A DNA stretch of 64,000 nucleotides, taken from positions 1,513,296 to 1,577,295 of the forward strand of contig MNCI01002813.1 in NCBI GenBank assembly GCA_015680685.1. Reading direction: 5' to 3'. Shown in pieces: positions 37,353-49,131 of this stretch. The notes below the pieces were generated by a model that had not been told where the DNA came from, searched no databases, and saw nothing but the letters and a program-made list of their open reading frames with translations. This stretch comes from Gnetum montanum. Taxonomy: Eukaryota > Streptophyta > Gnetopsida > Gnetales > Gnetaceae. Position numbers and translations under genes: made by a program. Every line of letters begins with the position of its first letter. Positions within the stretch are counted from its first letter, which is position 1.

Positions 37353-37420
37353 GAGAATCTTGGCTTGGTAAGCCCATGTTATAGGTTCAATTCCAAGGGT
37401 AACATTGAGTTAAAAATTTT
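37353..37420 (+). repeat. SINE-like fragment next to E5
   Basis: GAATCTTGGCTTGGTAAGCCC followed by ATAGGTTCAATTCCAAGGG is the distal half of the tRNA-derived repeat seen at 39465-39800, 60830-60975 and 61160-61280. GGTTCAATTCC is a near-perfect Pol III B box. The A-box half is missing, cut off by E5. Confidence 0.55.
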
Positions 37421-39464
37421 AAGAAAAAATTCATAAAAGTAATTCAAAATTAGTCCAATAGATTTAAGGAGTCTTAGTAAAAGCAGATAAAAAATTTTAG
37501 CTTCATTTATCTCTCTAGAATTCCCCTATGAGGGATTTTAAATCAATTCCAACTTCTTCAACTTATGCTAAAATTTCTACCTCCTCTATCAATGTAGAAA
37601 TTTCTATTGTTCATGATAATGCAAATTTACAAGCAAGTGAGAAAAAATTTGTGACACCTTTTTCTAGTGATACTAATACAACAAAGATACCTATTTTTGC
37701 TCTTCTTGAAGATGTATACAAGTCACAAGTAGTTTATCTTACATCACAATGTGTTTCATTCAAATTTTGGGTTACCTACATTGTAATCAAAGTTTCACTT
37801 TACTAAGCTAAATGATGTGATGCAAAAGCATTATATTCAAGTTGTTCATACTAGGTTGTTTTTTTTCTGTTTTCTTTTTTTGGGTGCTTGTTCAACTAAG
37901 CAATGCTTCAATAATGCAATATTCCCTAGAAGATAGCAATCCTACTAGCCATGGTCAATAAGACTATATCATATGAAATGTAATGCAATCTGGTCCTTAG
38001 CTTGCAAAAATGGTGTTAATGTGAATTGCAAAGAACACTTATGTATATGATTGTATTTAATAAATGTAAAAGATATATGATATACTTGTATTGCCACAAT
38101 CATAAATAAAGAAAATATTATTATTTTATATTTTATAATTTTTTATATATTTTATAGATATAAGAATAAAATAATAAATAACACACATATATTGTAATCT
38201 CTTTAGGAACAAGTGCAATACTTAGACATACACATAGTAACAAGTTTCAATCCCTAAAAGGAAAGGTGCAACACATCATACAAAAAGCATAAAATGATTC
38301 CTAGTCATAACCTTGATGGTTGAACACCATATCATACAATTATGACATTCTTGGATAAGGATGAATCATCATAGCTCAACAAATATATAAATGAATTAAT
38401 AACTTAATTAAAGAATGTGTATGATAATTTTGAGGTTTGTCTGTTGGTTTTTTTATAATTTAAGGCATCCAAGTCATAAAACATAGGGAAAACCATGAGC
38501 TTTATTCACCATGCATAATGCTAGCATATATATTGACCAAACAATTCCATGCTACAAAGCAAGATAGCAATCTGATAAATTCTAACCTCATTTGGAAATG
38601 TGATAACTCAAAAACACACAAACAATAAGGAAATTACACTTACCCAAGGGAGGAGGAGCTCTTCACACAAAAACATATGCCAAAACCTCAAAATTCTCAA
38701 AATGAAGTCTACGTTATGAAAGATATATGTGAAGAGTTCAACCCTAGTATTTATAGTTTTTGCAATAAAACAATTTAGGTTCATCGACGTCCTAGTGTCC
38801 ATAGAGGTCCATCAATGCATCCTAGCAATTTTGAGTCACAATCTAGGCAAGGTTATGTAATGAGAGCCAAACAAGGGGTGCATTGGCATCCAATGCATCA
38901 TCTTTCTAATTCTTGCAATTTTTTTCATTGATAAAGACATTTAATTTTTGTGCTTTTTTGCTCAAAAAAAATATGCCACATTAAAAAAGTGTCTTGAAAC
39001 TAAGGATGAAAAAAAAATTAAAGCAAAATAAACAAAAAATAAGTTAATGTTAATGAAAAAAATGATCAAATGATAATAAAGAAACTAGAAAGGACAAAAG
39101 CTTCTATGAATACTTTTACTACATAAAGTATTGATCAATTTGAATAGACGGCACTTAAGAAAAAAAATTTCTTATGTAAAAAGATTAATGCCTACCCAAA
39201 GATTAAATCTTTTTTTCATGAGGAGACTATTGCAAATGCCAAAAAGTCTTAATGTAAGATCAATTGTAATAGACAATATGCGTCAACATATGCTATTAGA
39301 CTTGCATCTTATGCAAACGTTAGTATTACACCATCGATTTTTGTTGCTACATCAAATCCTTTTGCTATTGTAAGTTCAAGCATGGATATGGAAAATGATG
39401 TTACGACTAGGACCATCCTCCTTACTAACAATTATTTTTATTTTTGAGTAGACATTCCTAAGTG
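37421..39464. other. Intergenic AT-rich DNA between E5 and the SINE cluster
   Basis: One 92-codon frame (37528-37806) has no recognisable domain. The stretch 38600-38930 contains CATCGACG/ATGCATC-type motifs like those in LTR U3 heads and could be a decayed solo LTR. Otherwise nothing recognised. Confidence 0.4.
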
Positions 39465-39800
39465 AAAAGATGTTGGAATCCAAAATAATTGAAACATAGG
39501 TACACCTCAAGATCTATAATCCAATTAGAATTTTATAACTTTGCATTGCCAAGGTCTATGGTCCAATTAGAATTTTATAACTTAGTCGAGAAGCTTATGG
39601 CCAAGTAAGCCTTGGAACCTAAAATAAGTGAAACATAGGTACACCCAAGATTTATAAAAGTTTATAACTCAATGCTACCTAATAGAATCAAACATATGAC
39701 CTAGGGTTACCAAGCCAAAACTCATACTACTAGGCTAACACCTCATTGTTAAAGCTTCCAAATCAAGAGTCTTACCACCAGGCTAATACCTCATTATTTC
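39465..39800 (-). repeat. SINE-like tRNA-derived repeat, partly duplicated
   Basis: On the minus strand the head reads GAGGTGTTAGCCTAGTAGTATGAG, with an A-box-like TAGCCTAGTAG at 39728-39738. A TTTGATTCT B-box-like segment follows, then the tail (GAGTTATAA..., GTGTACCTATGTTTCACTTATTTTAGGTTCCAAG). A second head (TAGCCTGGTGGTAAG, 39771-39785) abuts it, and part of the tail is duplicated at 39468-39600. Confidence 0.6.
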
Positions 39801-40010
39801 ATTCCATGTTGTTCAATACTTTCTACTTAGTAATTAAGTATGTGGTGTACTTTGAATTTTTATTTTCTTTTAGGTTTATAATTAATATCTTTTTAGGTTC
39901 CCCACCTGCACCCCTCCCCCTCCCCCTCAAAAATATATATCAAGTTTTCACGTATAATTAAAAATAGTTTAAATTTAATAATAGCATATTTAGCTATGGT
40001 ACAATACTTT

Positions 40011-40842
40011 TGATGAGTCCCAATATCGGACCCTCAATATCGGATACGTGATATCGGAGATTTCGAAGTGATATTGGACATGCAATGTCAAAACTTGTCT
40101 TGTTGGCTATAAATAGGAGAAAACGGCATTTGGTTTGGTATTAGTTTTTTAGTCCCTTAGTCAAACTCTTGCAGTTTTTCCCTTTCAGAGTTAGAATTAT
40201 TTCTGAGTGTCCACAGTAGAAGTCATAAAGTGAACGGATCTTTATTCGAGCATTGTGTACCTGAGCACATCTTGTGTCCAAAAATAAAAACAAACTTTGT
40301 GATAAACCTTGCAACATTCATAATAGCTTAATTAGTGAATTTAATGTTATTTACTGTTATTTGATGCTCTTAGTAGTTAATCAATGTTATTTCTATTGAA
40401 CTATTAATTATCAATGAATTAGCGCACTTGGCACAACCACTCTGAGCATACGTGGGAACACTTGGTAACCCAGTAATGACTAGCATTTGGTAATCCCAGT
40501 AGTGTTACACTGGTTCAGGATGTGTTCAGAGAGTGGGACAGATGCTAGTTTTAGGACTAGTTAGAGAATAGTTAACTAGTTAAATCAAATTAGTTATTAA
40601 ATTACCTCATTTCTCTCTTTTAAGCATCAAGAAAATAAAACATAAAATAATAAAAATCACATACCTCGAGTTTACTTAACCATACAATTGAGCCTTACAA
40701 GTAAGCTTGGGACGATAACGATTACATAACTCATCCTTGTTCTGTGTAGGTGCATAAGCACTTAATCCTCAGAGTTCGATCGGATCATGCGTGAACGCTC
40801 GTATTCATATGGTTGCACATAGGGATATCTCATCACTCATCA
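40011..40842 (+). repeat. E3 5' LTR
   Basis: TGATGAGTCC...CTCATCA. The U3 head has several AATATCGGA/GATATCGG repeats, then a TATA box and the CCACAGTAGAAGTCATAAAG block. The poly(A) signal AATAAA is at 40283-40288. Confidence 0.93.
40108..40115 (+). promoter_or_regulatory. TATA box in E3 5' LTR
   Basis: TATAAATA in a GGCTATAAATAGGAG context, duplicated at 49243-49250 in the 3' LTR. It is the likely core promoter of the element. Confidence 0.7.
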
Positions 40843-40843
40843 T

Positions 40844-40861
40844 TGGTGTCGTTGTTGGGGA
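40844..40861 (+). other. E3 primer binding site
   Basis: TGGTGTCGTTGTTGGGGA, three C-to-T changes from TGGCGCCGTTGCCGGGGA, the complement of the plant tRNA-Asp 3' end. Confidence 0.85.
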
Positions 40862-40978
40862 TTTTGTTGTTTGTGCACTAATTAAAACTTAGGAAATCCT
40901 TCCATTGTTGAAATGAACCCTTAAGGTCAACCATCTTACAATTACCAAAAAAGGGTATCACACACTGAATAATCAATC

Positions 40979-42895
40979 ATGTCTCCTTATTCTTATGAGA
41001 GTGCTTCACTAACTAGGTCTGACACTATGAACAATCGGAGGTGGGGTGCACATGATCATCCACCAGTACTCTGACAGTTTTGCATGGTATATGCTCATCC
41101 TGATGAGTATGTGCTAGATTTTGCCTTTATCCTCCACCAAGATGAACAGCTTCAATGGTGCGATTTAGAAGGTAACATAGTGTTACCTCTCGATCACTCG
41201 ATCCCAAGCATGCTTCTTCGTGCTCTCACACAAATTGGTATGCAGCACTTACAATTGAAGTACATTGTGCATAAACAAGATTCGAGAGATTATCAACCCA
41301 CATAGGCACAATGCCAAAGTAATTTGCAACAGGAGATACATTACAAATCAGTGAAGGAGAAGTGGTCTCAGGATATCCCGTATGTCCTAAGTGAAAACAA
41401 GGGCAATGAACCTGCCTCGGGAGGTTTTCCACAAAATGATGTTCCTCTCATTTACTTTGATCAAGGAGTTGGGTATCAAAATCTTCATTTAACTATTCAT
41501 AACCTAGGTTCTGGTACCAACAGACACAAAGGGTCCAAAAAAGGAACACAAATGCATGACAATGATAGACATTCTAATTATAACCATGATCAAGGCCGTG
41601 ACCACCAAAGAGAAGGTGTGAGGCACCGTCATGCTGCTAGTCCTCCTTCCTCTTCACCTTCATCATCTCCTTCCCCCTCTCCTTTGAGATCTGAACACAA
41701 TCGCAAAGGGCAAGACCATGAGGACAAGGGTAAGCAAAATAAAAATCACAGACAAAACAATCGAGAAAGGGGACAAGGGTAGTCCAGAGAGACACATCAC
41801 GAAAGAAGGAAGAGTAGGGAATAGCATAGGCATCATAGAAATCATAAACAGTAGGATTACTATGAACCCCTACTCGCCACCCAAAGTATGTTAGATATAA
41901 CAAAGGCCATTAGGATCCCAACAAGGCACCAGAAAGATAGTAGAATCAAAAGACTAGACATGAATAACATCCCACAATTTGAAGGGGGATACAATGCTGA
42001 TCCTCAAAACCATCTACAAGCATTCCATGATGCATGTGCCTTGCAAAATATAGAAAACAAGTGGCAAAAGCTAAAGTTTTTTTCACGGACACTGATCAAG
42101 GAAGCAAAAAGTTGGTATCGGTCCTTAGAATTAGAATCCATTTGTCAATGGAATACCATGTTAGAACTATTAAATGATAAGTATCAAACGTACTCCTAGG
42201 TGTCCAACCTGCATAAGAAAATCCAAGGATGGAAATAAGGAGGACACAAATCCTTGGATGCTACCATGGGTTGATATTATTCATTATTATGTTGTTTTCC
42301 TGGCCATGGTTACTCGCAGAAAGAACAACTACACCATCTCATAGATGGGCTTAGGTATGAAATGTGAAGAACCCTTGGAACTTATGCCCAAGGAAGGCTA
42401 TCCGAGCTGAGAGCCCATCAAATACAAAGATTATTAGAGTAAGTTTCAAGGAGGAAGGCAATTTGAGGAAAAGAGAAAGTGCAAAAGAGTACAATAGAGA
42501 TCCTTCCCTCCAAAAGAAGGAAATTAGATCTTGCAAAGATGAGAAAGAGTCACCACTTGAAGAGATGGTGAATAGAAAGACTTTGCTCATTCAAAAATTT
42601 GCATTAGAAGTATCAGCAAAGGTAGATCAAATGTGGAACTCCCTAGATGACAAATTTCAAACTATCCTAAAAATAGTAGAGGAGTCTAGAGAACCAAGTA
42701 GTGACCAAGAGAGAAGGAAAAAGAAAGAAGTTGACTATACACATAACAAAGGTAAGGGCAAGGTTGCCATTATTAAAGAGGTTGTGGATTCAGACATGGA
42801 TAATGATGACAGATGTGAGATTTTCCAGTATGACCATCCTAAGGGATGTTGCCTAGTGGTGTCACATCTACAAGAGTCTGGGTGTATGTACTAAA
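40979..42895 (+). pseudogene. E3 gag remnant
   Basis: ATG at 40979 (MSPYSYESASL...) opens a frame that stays in register to about 42199 despite several stops. Domains: an N-terminal block (LHQDEQLQWCDLEGNIVLP), a basic His/Arg/Ser-rich segment (41520-41840), and the gag core (41960-42199, MNNIPQFEGGYNADPQNHLQ, AFHDACALQNIENKW). After a frameshift, a charged coil (42364-42800) leads to the knuckle CEIFQYDHPKGCC (42814-42851), whose second Cys has become Phe. It is a structural particle protein and is broken here. Confidence 0.85.
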
Positions 42896-43559
42896 CCCAC
42901 AATTAAACAGACAGCAAACACCCAAGAGGTTACCTTATCCTCAAGGTAACCCAAGGCAATTCCACCAATCCTTGACATGTTATCCAAGTGGATCTCCACC
43001 ACAACTAAATAAATAGTATCAATGGTGGCAACACCCACAATCATGGGGAATGCCACCACCACGTCAACAATATCCTAACCATCAACCTGACCCATACAGG
43101 TATTACATTTAGCAGCTGATCTCTCCATGTGACTCTACTAATCATGTTGCTCTTCAACCTCACTACTAAGCCCTCAAGTACTATAGAACTTCTTCTCCTT
43201 AGGGTGATGTTCCACATACGTACTATCCCTCTCATTTGTTTGCATCTCTTCCACCCTCAATTCCATTACCACCTGCTCCAAGTATGCAAGGTAAGCTTCC
43301 TGCCCAACTGCAACAACGTAACACTACAAGGGTTGTCAATCCTCAACCTGCTATTGGTTTGGACAACCGATCAAAGAAGAGACCTTTCTTTAAAACCAAC
43401 AATCCAACCAAGTCCTTACAACCACAAGCAACTAATTGTCCAAATGCCTTGCCATCATTCGAATCTTCGGAGCGTTCTTCGAACCAAAACTGCACTCAAT
43501 GCACACTATTATGTTAACTCACATCATCACTCATTGAATTAAAGCTAATCATCTTCCTA

Positions 43560-44000
43560 GGAAATTCTCTAATCCTAGAAGTCATCTTATATATTTGTAG
43601 ATCACTAGAAATGAGCCTTGCAAAGCTCTTTTGGATTCAAGTTCTGGTGTTAACTTAATCTCTCAAGAAATATACAAAGCCTAGAACCTGCCTTTGCTAA
43701 AAAAGAGTAACATTTGTCTAGAGTTGGCCGACCAGTCCATCACTGTCTCATTGAGACTAATGGAGGACATTGTCACCACTATTTTTGGGTGGTCGTATCC
43801 AGCTAATTTCCTAGTGATCCAAGTCAACAACTGTAAGGGGAACTTCTTAATCATAATGGGAAGAGCATGGCTGAGTACAATTGATGCATGCCTAAGAATA
43901 CATGATCTTTCCCTAGATATATCAAAAGAAAATACGTTTGGAAAGATCAAGAAGAAGAAAGTTCCATGCATCGCATACAGTGATACAAGGTGCAACTGCA
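43560..44000 (+). pseudogene. E3 aspartic protease remnant
   Basis: CKALLDSSSGVNLISQEIY keeps the catalytic Asp, but the Gly of the D-S-G triad is Ser. After one stop, the frame from 43694 carries the remaining protease blocks (MEDIVTTIFGWSYPANFLVI, IIMGRAWLST) and continues without a stop into the RT leader, to 44521. Confidence 0.8.
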
Positions 44001-44199
44001 TGCAGAAGTCCTGGTTTGTACAACGCTTAACATTGCCTACATGCAACCAATGTGCACAAGTGACTGACATACAAAGATGCTTGTATGTAGCAACCACAAG
44101 ACAGGATGGCACCCAGTGGCTGACAGTTGACCAAGAGAGCAATTCAACTATATGCATGGAACCAACTGAGAGCTTGACTTGTGCCTATATTGATAGCAT

Positions 44200-45780
44200 A
44201 GATGCATTAGAGCAAGTCCATCCCCAACTTCTAAATACTGACACCGAAAATATCAACTGGGGGAAGTTGAAAATCCCTAACAAGTTTAAGCAAGAGCCCC
44301 TTGAGTTAAAACTATTACCCACCGGTATGGAGTATATATTTCTCAAGAATGGAAAACCGGTAATCATTAACACTAAGCTCACTCCTCAACAAAAAGGAAG
44401 ACTGTTGAAGATGGTAAACAAATGGTCAAAAGCCTTTGCTTGGTCATATCCCAAATTAACTAGAATAGATTCTAGAATATGCCAACATAGAATCTACACT
44501 GACCCCTCTATGAAGCCTTGATGATAACCACAAAGATGACTAAACCTAAAGCTTAAGCAAGTAGTTAAAGAAGAAATTGAACAACTTCTAAAAGTTGGGT
44601 TCATCTACCTCATTGCTTATAGTGAATGGGTTAGTCCATTAGTCATTGTGCCTAAAAAAGGTAGTAAATGGAGGGTATGTATAGACTTTAGGCTATTAAA
44701 CATGGCAACATTTAAAGACCATTTCCCATTACCATTTGTTGACCAAGTTTTAGATACCACTGCAAGGTATTGTTATTATAGTTTTCTAGATGGTTATAGT
44801 GGGTACAATCAAATTCAAATAGCACCAAAAGACCAAGCCAAGACTACATTCACAAGTCCTTGTGGGACATTTGCATATAGGCAAATGCCATTTGACTTGT
44901 GTAATGCTCTAGCAACATTTCAACGTCTAGTTCTTAGTATATTTTAGCAGCAAATAGGGAATGATGTGAAGGTTTTTATGGACAATTTCTCCACCTATGG
45001 AGTGGACTTTAAATAAGCATTGGACCGATTAGAGCAAGTACTGACATAATGTGTTGAAACCAACCTAAGGCTAAATTGGCAGAAAAGCCATTTAATGGTC
45101 CAAGAGGGCATTGTATTAGGGCATAAAATTTCACAAAAAGGGATAGAGGTAGATCCTGAAATATTAAAGTCATCCAAGAAATCACTCATCAACCTAAAAC
45201 TACAAAAGACGTCTGATCATTCCTTGGACATACTAGCTATTATAGATGCTTCATTGAGAACTTTTCAAAGATCGCAAAACCATTGGTAGAATTAACGAAA
45301 AAGGACGTATCCTTTGAATGGACCAAGGAATGTGAGCTAGCTTTCCAAACCTTGAAGTAGAAGCTAGTAGAACCTATTCTACAGGCTCCTAACTAGTTCA
45401 AACCATTCCATATAATGACTGATGTGTCCAATTTTGCTTTAGGAGCCATACTTACATAGTTAGATGACCAAAAATGTCCCTATTACATTCATTGTGCAAG
45501 TTGAAGTATTGTTGGTGCACAACTCAACTATACCACAACAGAAAAAGAGTTAATGGTTATGGTGCTTGCACTAGAAAAATCTAGGCACTGTGTATTAGGC
45601 TATAAGATATTTGTACACATAGATCATAGTGCAATTTGATTCCTTATAAATAAACCAACGGTGAGCCCTTGCATCATATGATGGCTCATGATCTTGCAAG
45701 AGTTTGATCTTACAATGATCCATCATAAAGGCACCAAGAATGTTGTTGCTAACCATTTATCTTGATTGTGATGGGACAAC
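44200..45780 (+). pseudogene. E3 reverse transcriptase and RNase H remnant
   Basis: RT is open at 44648-44947 (KWRVCIDFRLLNMATFKDHF, FLDGYSGYNQIQIAPKDQ, MPFDLCNALATFQR). The active site reads FMDN, with Asn at 44984-44986 in place of the second Asp. The thumb and connection follow (SHLMVQEGIVLGHKIS). RNase H covers 45410-45700 (MTDVSNFALGAIL, TTTEKELMVMVLALEK, HIDHSAI). Stops occur at several CAA, CAG and CGA positions. Confidence 0.88.
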
Positions 45781-45889
45781 AAAGAGGATGAATACCCAAT
45801 TTCTGATCACTTTCTTAATAAACTCCTCTTTGCAGGTGTAATAAACAATCAATCACCCACAAATACAAATTGATATAGTAGCATTCTTA

Positions 45890-47110
45890 CCTATCTTCTC
45901 ACAAAAGAAACACCATAAGGGCTAGACATTAAAAAGAACAATAGTCTCTCCACCGAGTCAAACATTTCATGGAAATTAACAAACATCTTTACAAGGTATG
46001 TTCTGATGGCTTGGTCTAATGGTGTATTTCCAATGTAGATCAATTGTGAATTCTCCAAAATGCTCATGAGGGCCCTTGTGGGGGTCATTACACTAGGAGA
46101 TGAATAGCCATTAAAATCTTGCTTGCAGGATATTATTAGCCTACATTATTTTGGAACGCCCATCATTTTATCTAATCTTGTGAGTGTTGCCAACACGATG
46201 GGGGAATAACTGCTAGAATGGAGGGTCCACAATAATGGATTCAACCCTTAAAACCCTTCAACATATGGGGTATTGATTTTATGGGGCCTATTACACCAAT
46301 GTCCAATGGAAAAGCATACATTGTTGTTGTTGTTGACTATATTACAAAGTGGGCAGAAGCAACGGTTGTTACCAACTGTACATCATCTACCGCTACATGA
46401 TTTGTTCAACAACAAATCATAAATAGGTTTGGCATGCCTCATGCACTTGTTTCTGATAATGGTGCACATTTTACAGGTGTGACTTTTTGGAAGTTGATGC
46501 AATGCTTAGGAGTCGAGCATAAACTGACTACACCATATCATCCTTGAACGAATGGTGAAGCCAAAGTCACTAATAGGGAAATCACAAAAAATCTTGACAC
46601 AAACCATTAGCAAATATAGATGAGACTAGAGCACCAAACTAAACGATGTTCTTTGGGCATACCACTCCACATGGAAACTCCCTATAGGCTACTCTCCCTA
46701 TGAGTTAGTACATGGTAAACTTCCAACACTTCCTATCCAAGCAGAGCTCCATACACTATCTACAGCATGTGACCTTAACCTTGACCTCAGTCTAGCACAA
46801 AAAGAACAGTTAATGAATCTTAACTTGCTAGATGAAAACTAATTAGCTACCCTGTCATCCAACAAACTACACAAGGCCTTCAACAAACAACGTTATGACT
46901 TGAAAATTAGAAAAGTCAAATACCAACCAGGAGATAGGGTTCTTTATTGGAATCCCACACATGTGCCATAACGAACTAAATTTCAAACATTGTGGGAAGG
47001 ACCTTATATCATTCATGAAACTTTTCCTTCAGGGGCCATGATGATCTATAAACTTGGAAGCTTGGATAAGAAATTATTGGTCAACATCTAGCAAACCAAA
47101 CCTTTCCATG
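45890..47110 (+). pseudogene. E3 integrase remnant
   Basis: The core shows IDFMGPITPMSNGKAY (first Asp at 46275-46277) and SDNGAHFTG (second Asp at 46455-46457). It then shows TNGEAKVTNREI, where the usual catalytic Glu, 36 residues after the second Asp, is Lys (46563-46565). The C-terminal part ends with PSGAMMIYKLG and LLVNI..TKPFHEPK. Several stops. Confidence 0.85.
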
Positions 47111-47189
47111 AGCCCAAAACGGCTAGTACTAGCACTACCTCTATTGATGGACAACCCTGCTCATTATTTTGGATCTCCTCCTTCTAACT

Positions 47190-49131
47190 CAGTCGTGGGG
47201 GAGATGGCCACTAATGCTAGTTATTCTAAGCCCTCAGTTTCTTTTATCTTTTTGTTTTACACATTTTTTCATATTTACTTGTTTTTATTTTACACCATCA
47301 TTAACATTTTTACTATTTCTTTCGTTATTACATTTTGTTTGATTTATTCTCACTCGTCACATAATAAGTGCTCATGATGGTGGATTGTACTATAATGGTG
47401 TTGATTGCTAATGTTTGGTTTTTACCTTTGACTTTTAATCTTGATGCTAAGATATGGTTTCTTTTAATAAAACAGGCAATGAGCCCACATCATCCATTCA
47501 TCCATTCAACTCTATGGTCTCCCTTTGTTTTGCAAATGTACTATCCCTTTTTATAAGCAAACCTATTAATGAATTGGTGGCTTGATATTCTTCAAACCAA
47601 GGAAAGATTCAAATGGATTGAAAAGGGTGTAACCTCAAGGGGATTTGACGCATTTGTGGTAGCTATTATCTTGGGTACTTAGATGTTTTTTCATAGGTCT
47701 TTCACCATTCCACTGTTCACTAATATCAGGAAGTTGAATGAATAAAATAAGTCTTTACATGGTGTGGTTCTCACATATAAAAAAGGAGAAAAAAAATTGG
47801 TGGGAATTCAAAGCACACCCCTTAGACACAATAAAGGAACATGGTCTACAAGCACTGGTTATGGCACCGGAAAGACATGTTACCCATGCCTAAAGTTTCT
47901 CTCTAACTAAAGCCCTTCCTCACTTCCTACTTCTCTATTCTTCTTCTTTTGGTATGGTGGTTGCTTTGTGAAAGCATTATTTTTGCTTCAGGAGGATAGG
48001 TTGGTCAAGTGTGTTGATGCGAGGTCACTAGATGTGATTAGTTTTAATCTAGATTTAGGCTGAATTTTATTAAGTCACATTAATCACATACTACACAAGG
48101 GACTTTACACAACCTTAATTTCAAGATTCCATTCCATTCTCTCTTCTCTTTCCGTATTGCTTTCCATATTCCACCTCATTGCCAGTTTTATGATTAGTCT
48201 ATATCTTGGTCAACGCATTGTTATTCTTTGGTAAATTCTTGTGGGTAAATTCTTAACTATTATCTCCATATGTCATTCCTAGAGCCTATGAACTCTTTGG
48301 TTTGTGGGTTTGTCAAGTCATAATGGGCATCAACCTACTTTAGGGAGGACCCACTAGCATTCCTTTTTGGTGCAATTGTTAAGTTCTTTTCCCTTAAACA
48401 TTTCTTGCAATCAACTATTTCTCGTTTCACCCCATCCATGACATCCATTTTTGTTTTTCTTTTATTGGCTTCACCATTGTTATTCCTCTTCTCTTCCTTT
48501 TTCTTTCATTTCCCATCCTATTGCTACTAGGATGTTCGCTCTTAGTCGTGGGGGCCTGTCACAAATTTTTCCATTCCATTACTTATCTCACCCTTACACC
48601 TTGGGTAGTTATCAATTACAAACCTCTAACCCAATATCTACCATACCCACAACCTAGCCAATGTGCTTCATATTGAGGCAAGGTATCAACTACATTATAT
48701 CTTATATATCCTTGCTAATTCGTGATTGTGTTGTGTGTGCAGATGGCGATCACATGAACAATGAACTGGGATAGGAGGAAGCACTAAGGATGGACTGGAG
48801 CAAGAACATTTACGTAAGGAACAAGCTTGGTCATGTGGCCATGGATGAACAATGGTATGCACATTTTTTATATCAGCAGCAATGCGCCTCATTTTCTTTT
48901 CTCTCTCTCTTTCTTCAAGCTGTCAAACGAGCGTCTGGATGTCATCTATGTACAGTGTTCACCACAATGGTTATGAACACCAATGTTGTAATACGTTTTT
49001 CGATCCATTCAGTGGGCACTTTGAGTCCATCATTCCATGTCACCGTCAATCGTCATTCAGTCAATAATTCCATACATTCTCAATATTTTATAAAGAACTC
49101 AAGGACAAGTTTTCATTCAGTCGTGGGGGTA
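47190..49131 (+). other. E3 tail with three PPT-like motifs
   Basis: Noncoding. CAGTCGTGGGGG-type motifs occur at 47190-47201, 48543-48554 and 49118-49130; only the last directly precedes the LTR and is the expected polypurine tract. The last 70 bp before the LTR are conserved in E2 and E4. A frame at 48790-49134 is open for 114 codons but lacks recognisable features. Confidence 0.7.

Noticed and set aside
37380-37400. GGTTCAATTCC as part of a tRNA gene
   Set aside because: No cloverleaf can be formed around it; it belongs to the SINE-like family.
37528-37806. 92-codon frame as a possible host gene
   Set aside because: No domain, no splice context and no counterpart; chance frame or unknown repeat.
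41324-41782. 152-codon Ser/His/Arg-rich frame considered as an SR-type host protein
   Set aside because: It is in the same frame as E3 gag on both sides and has counterparts in E4 and E5, so it is the gag linker.
43681-44157. 158-codon minus-strand frame
   Set aside because: It is the antisense shadow of the E3 protease and RT leader.
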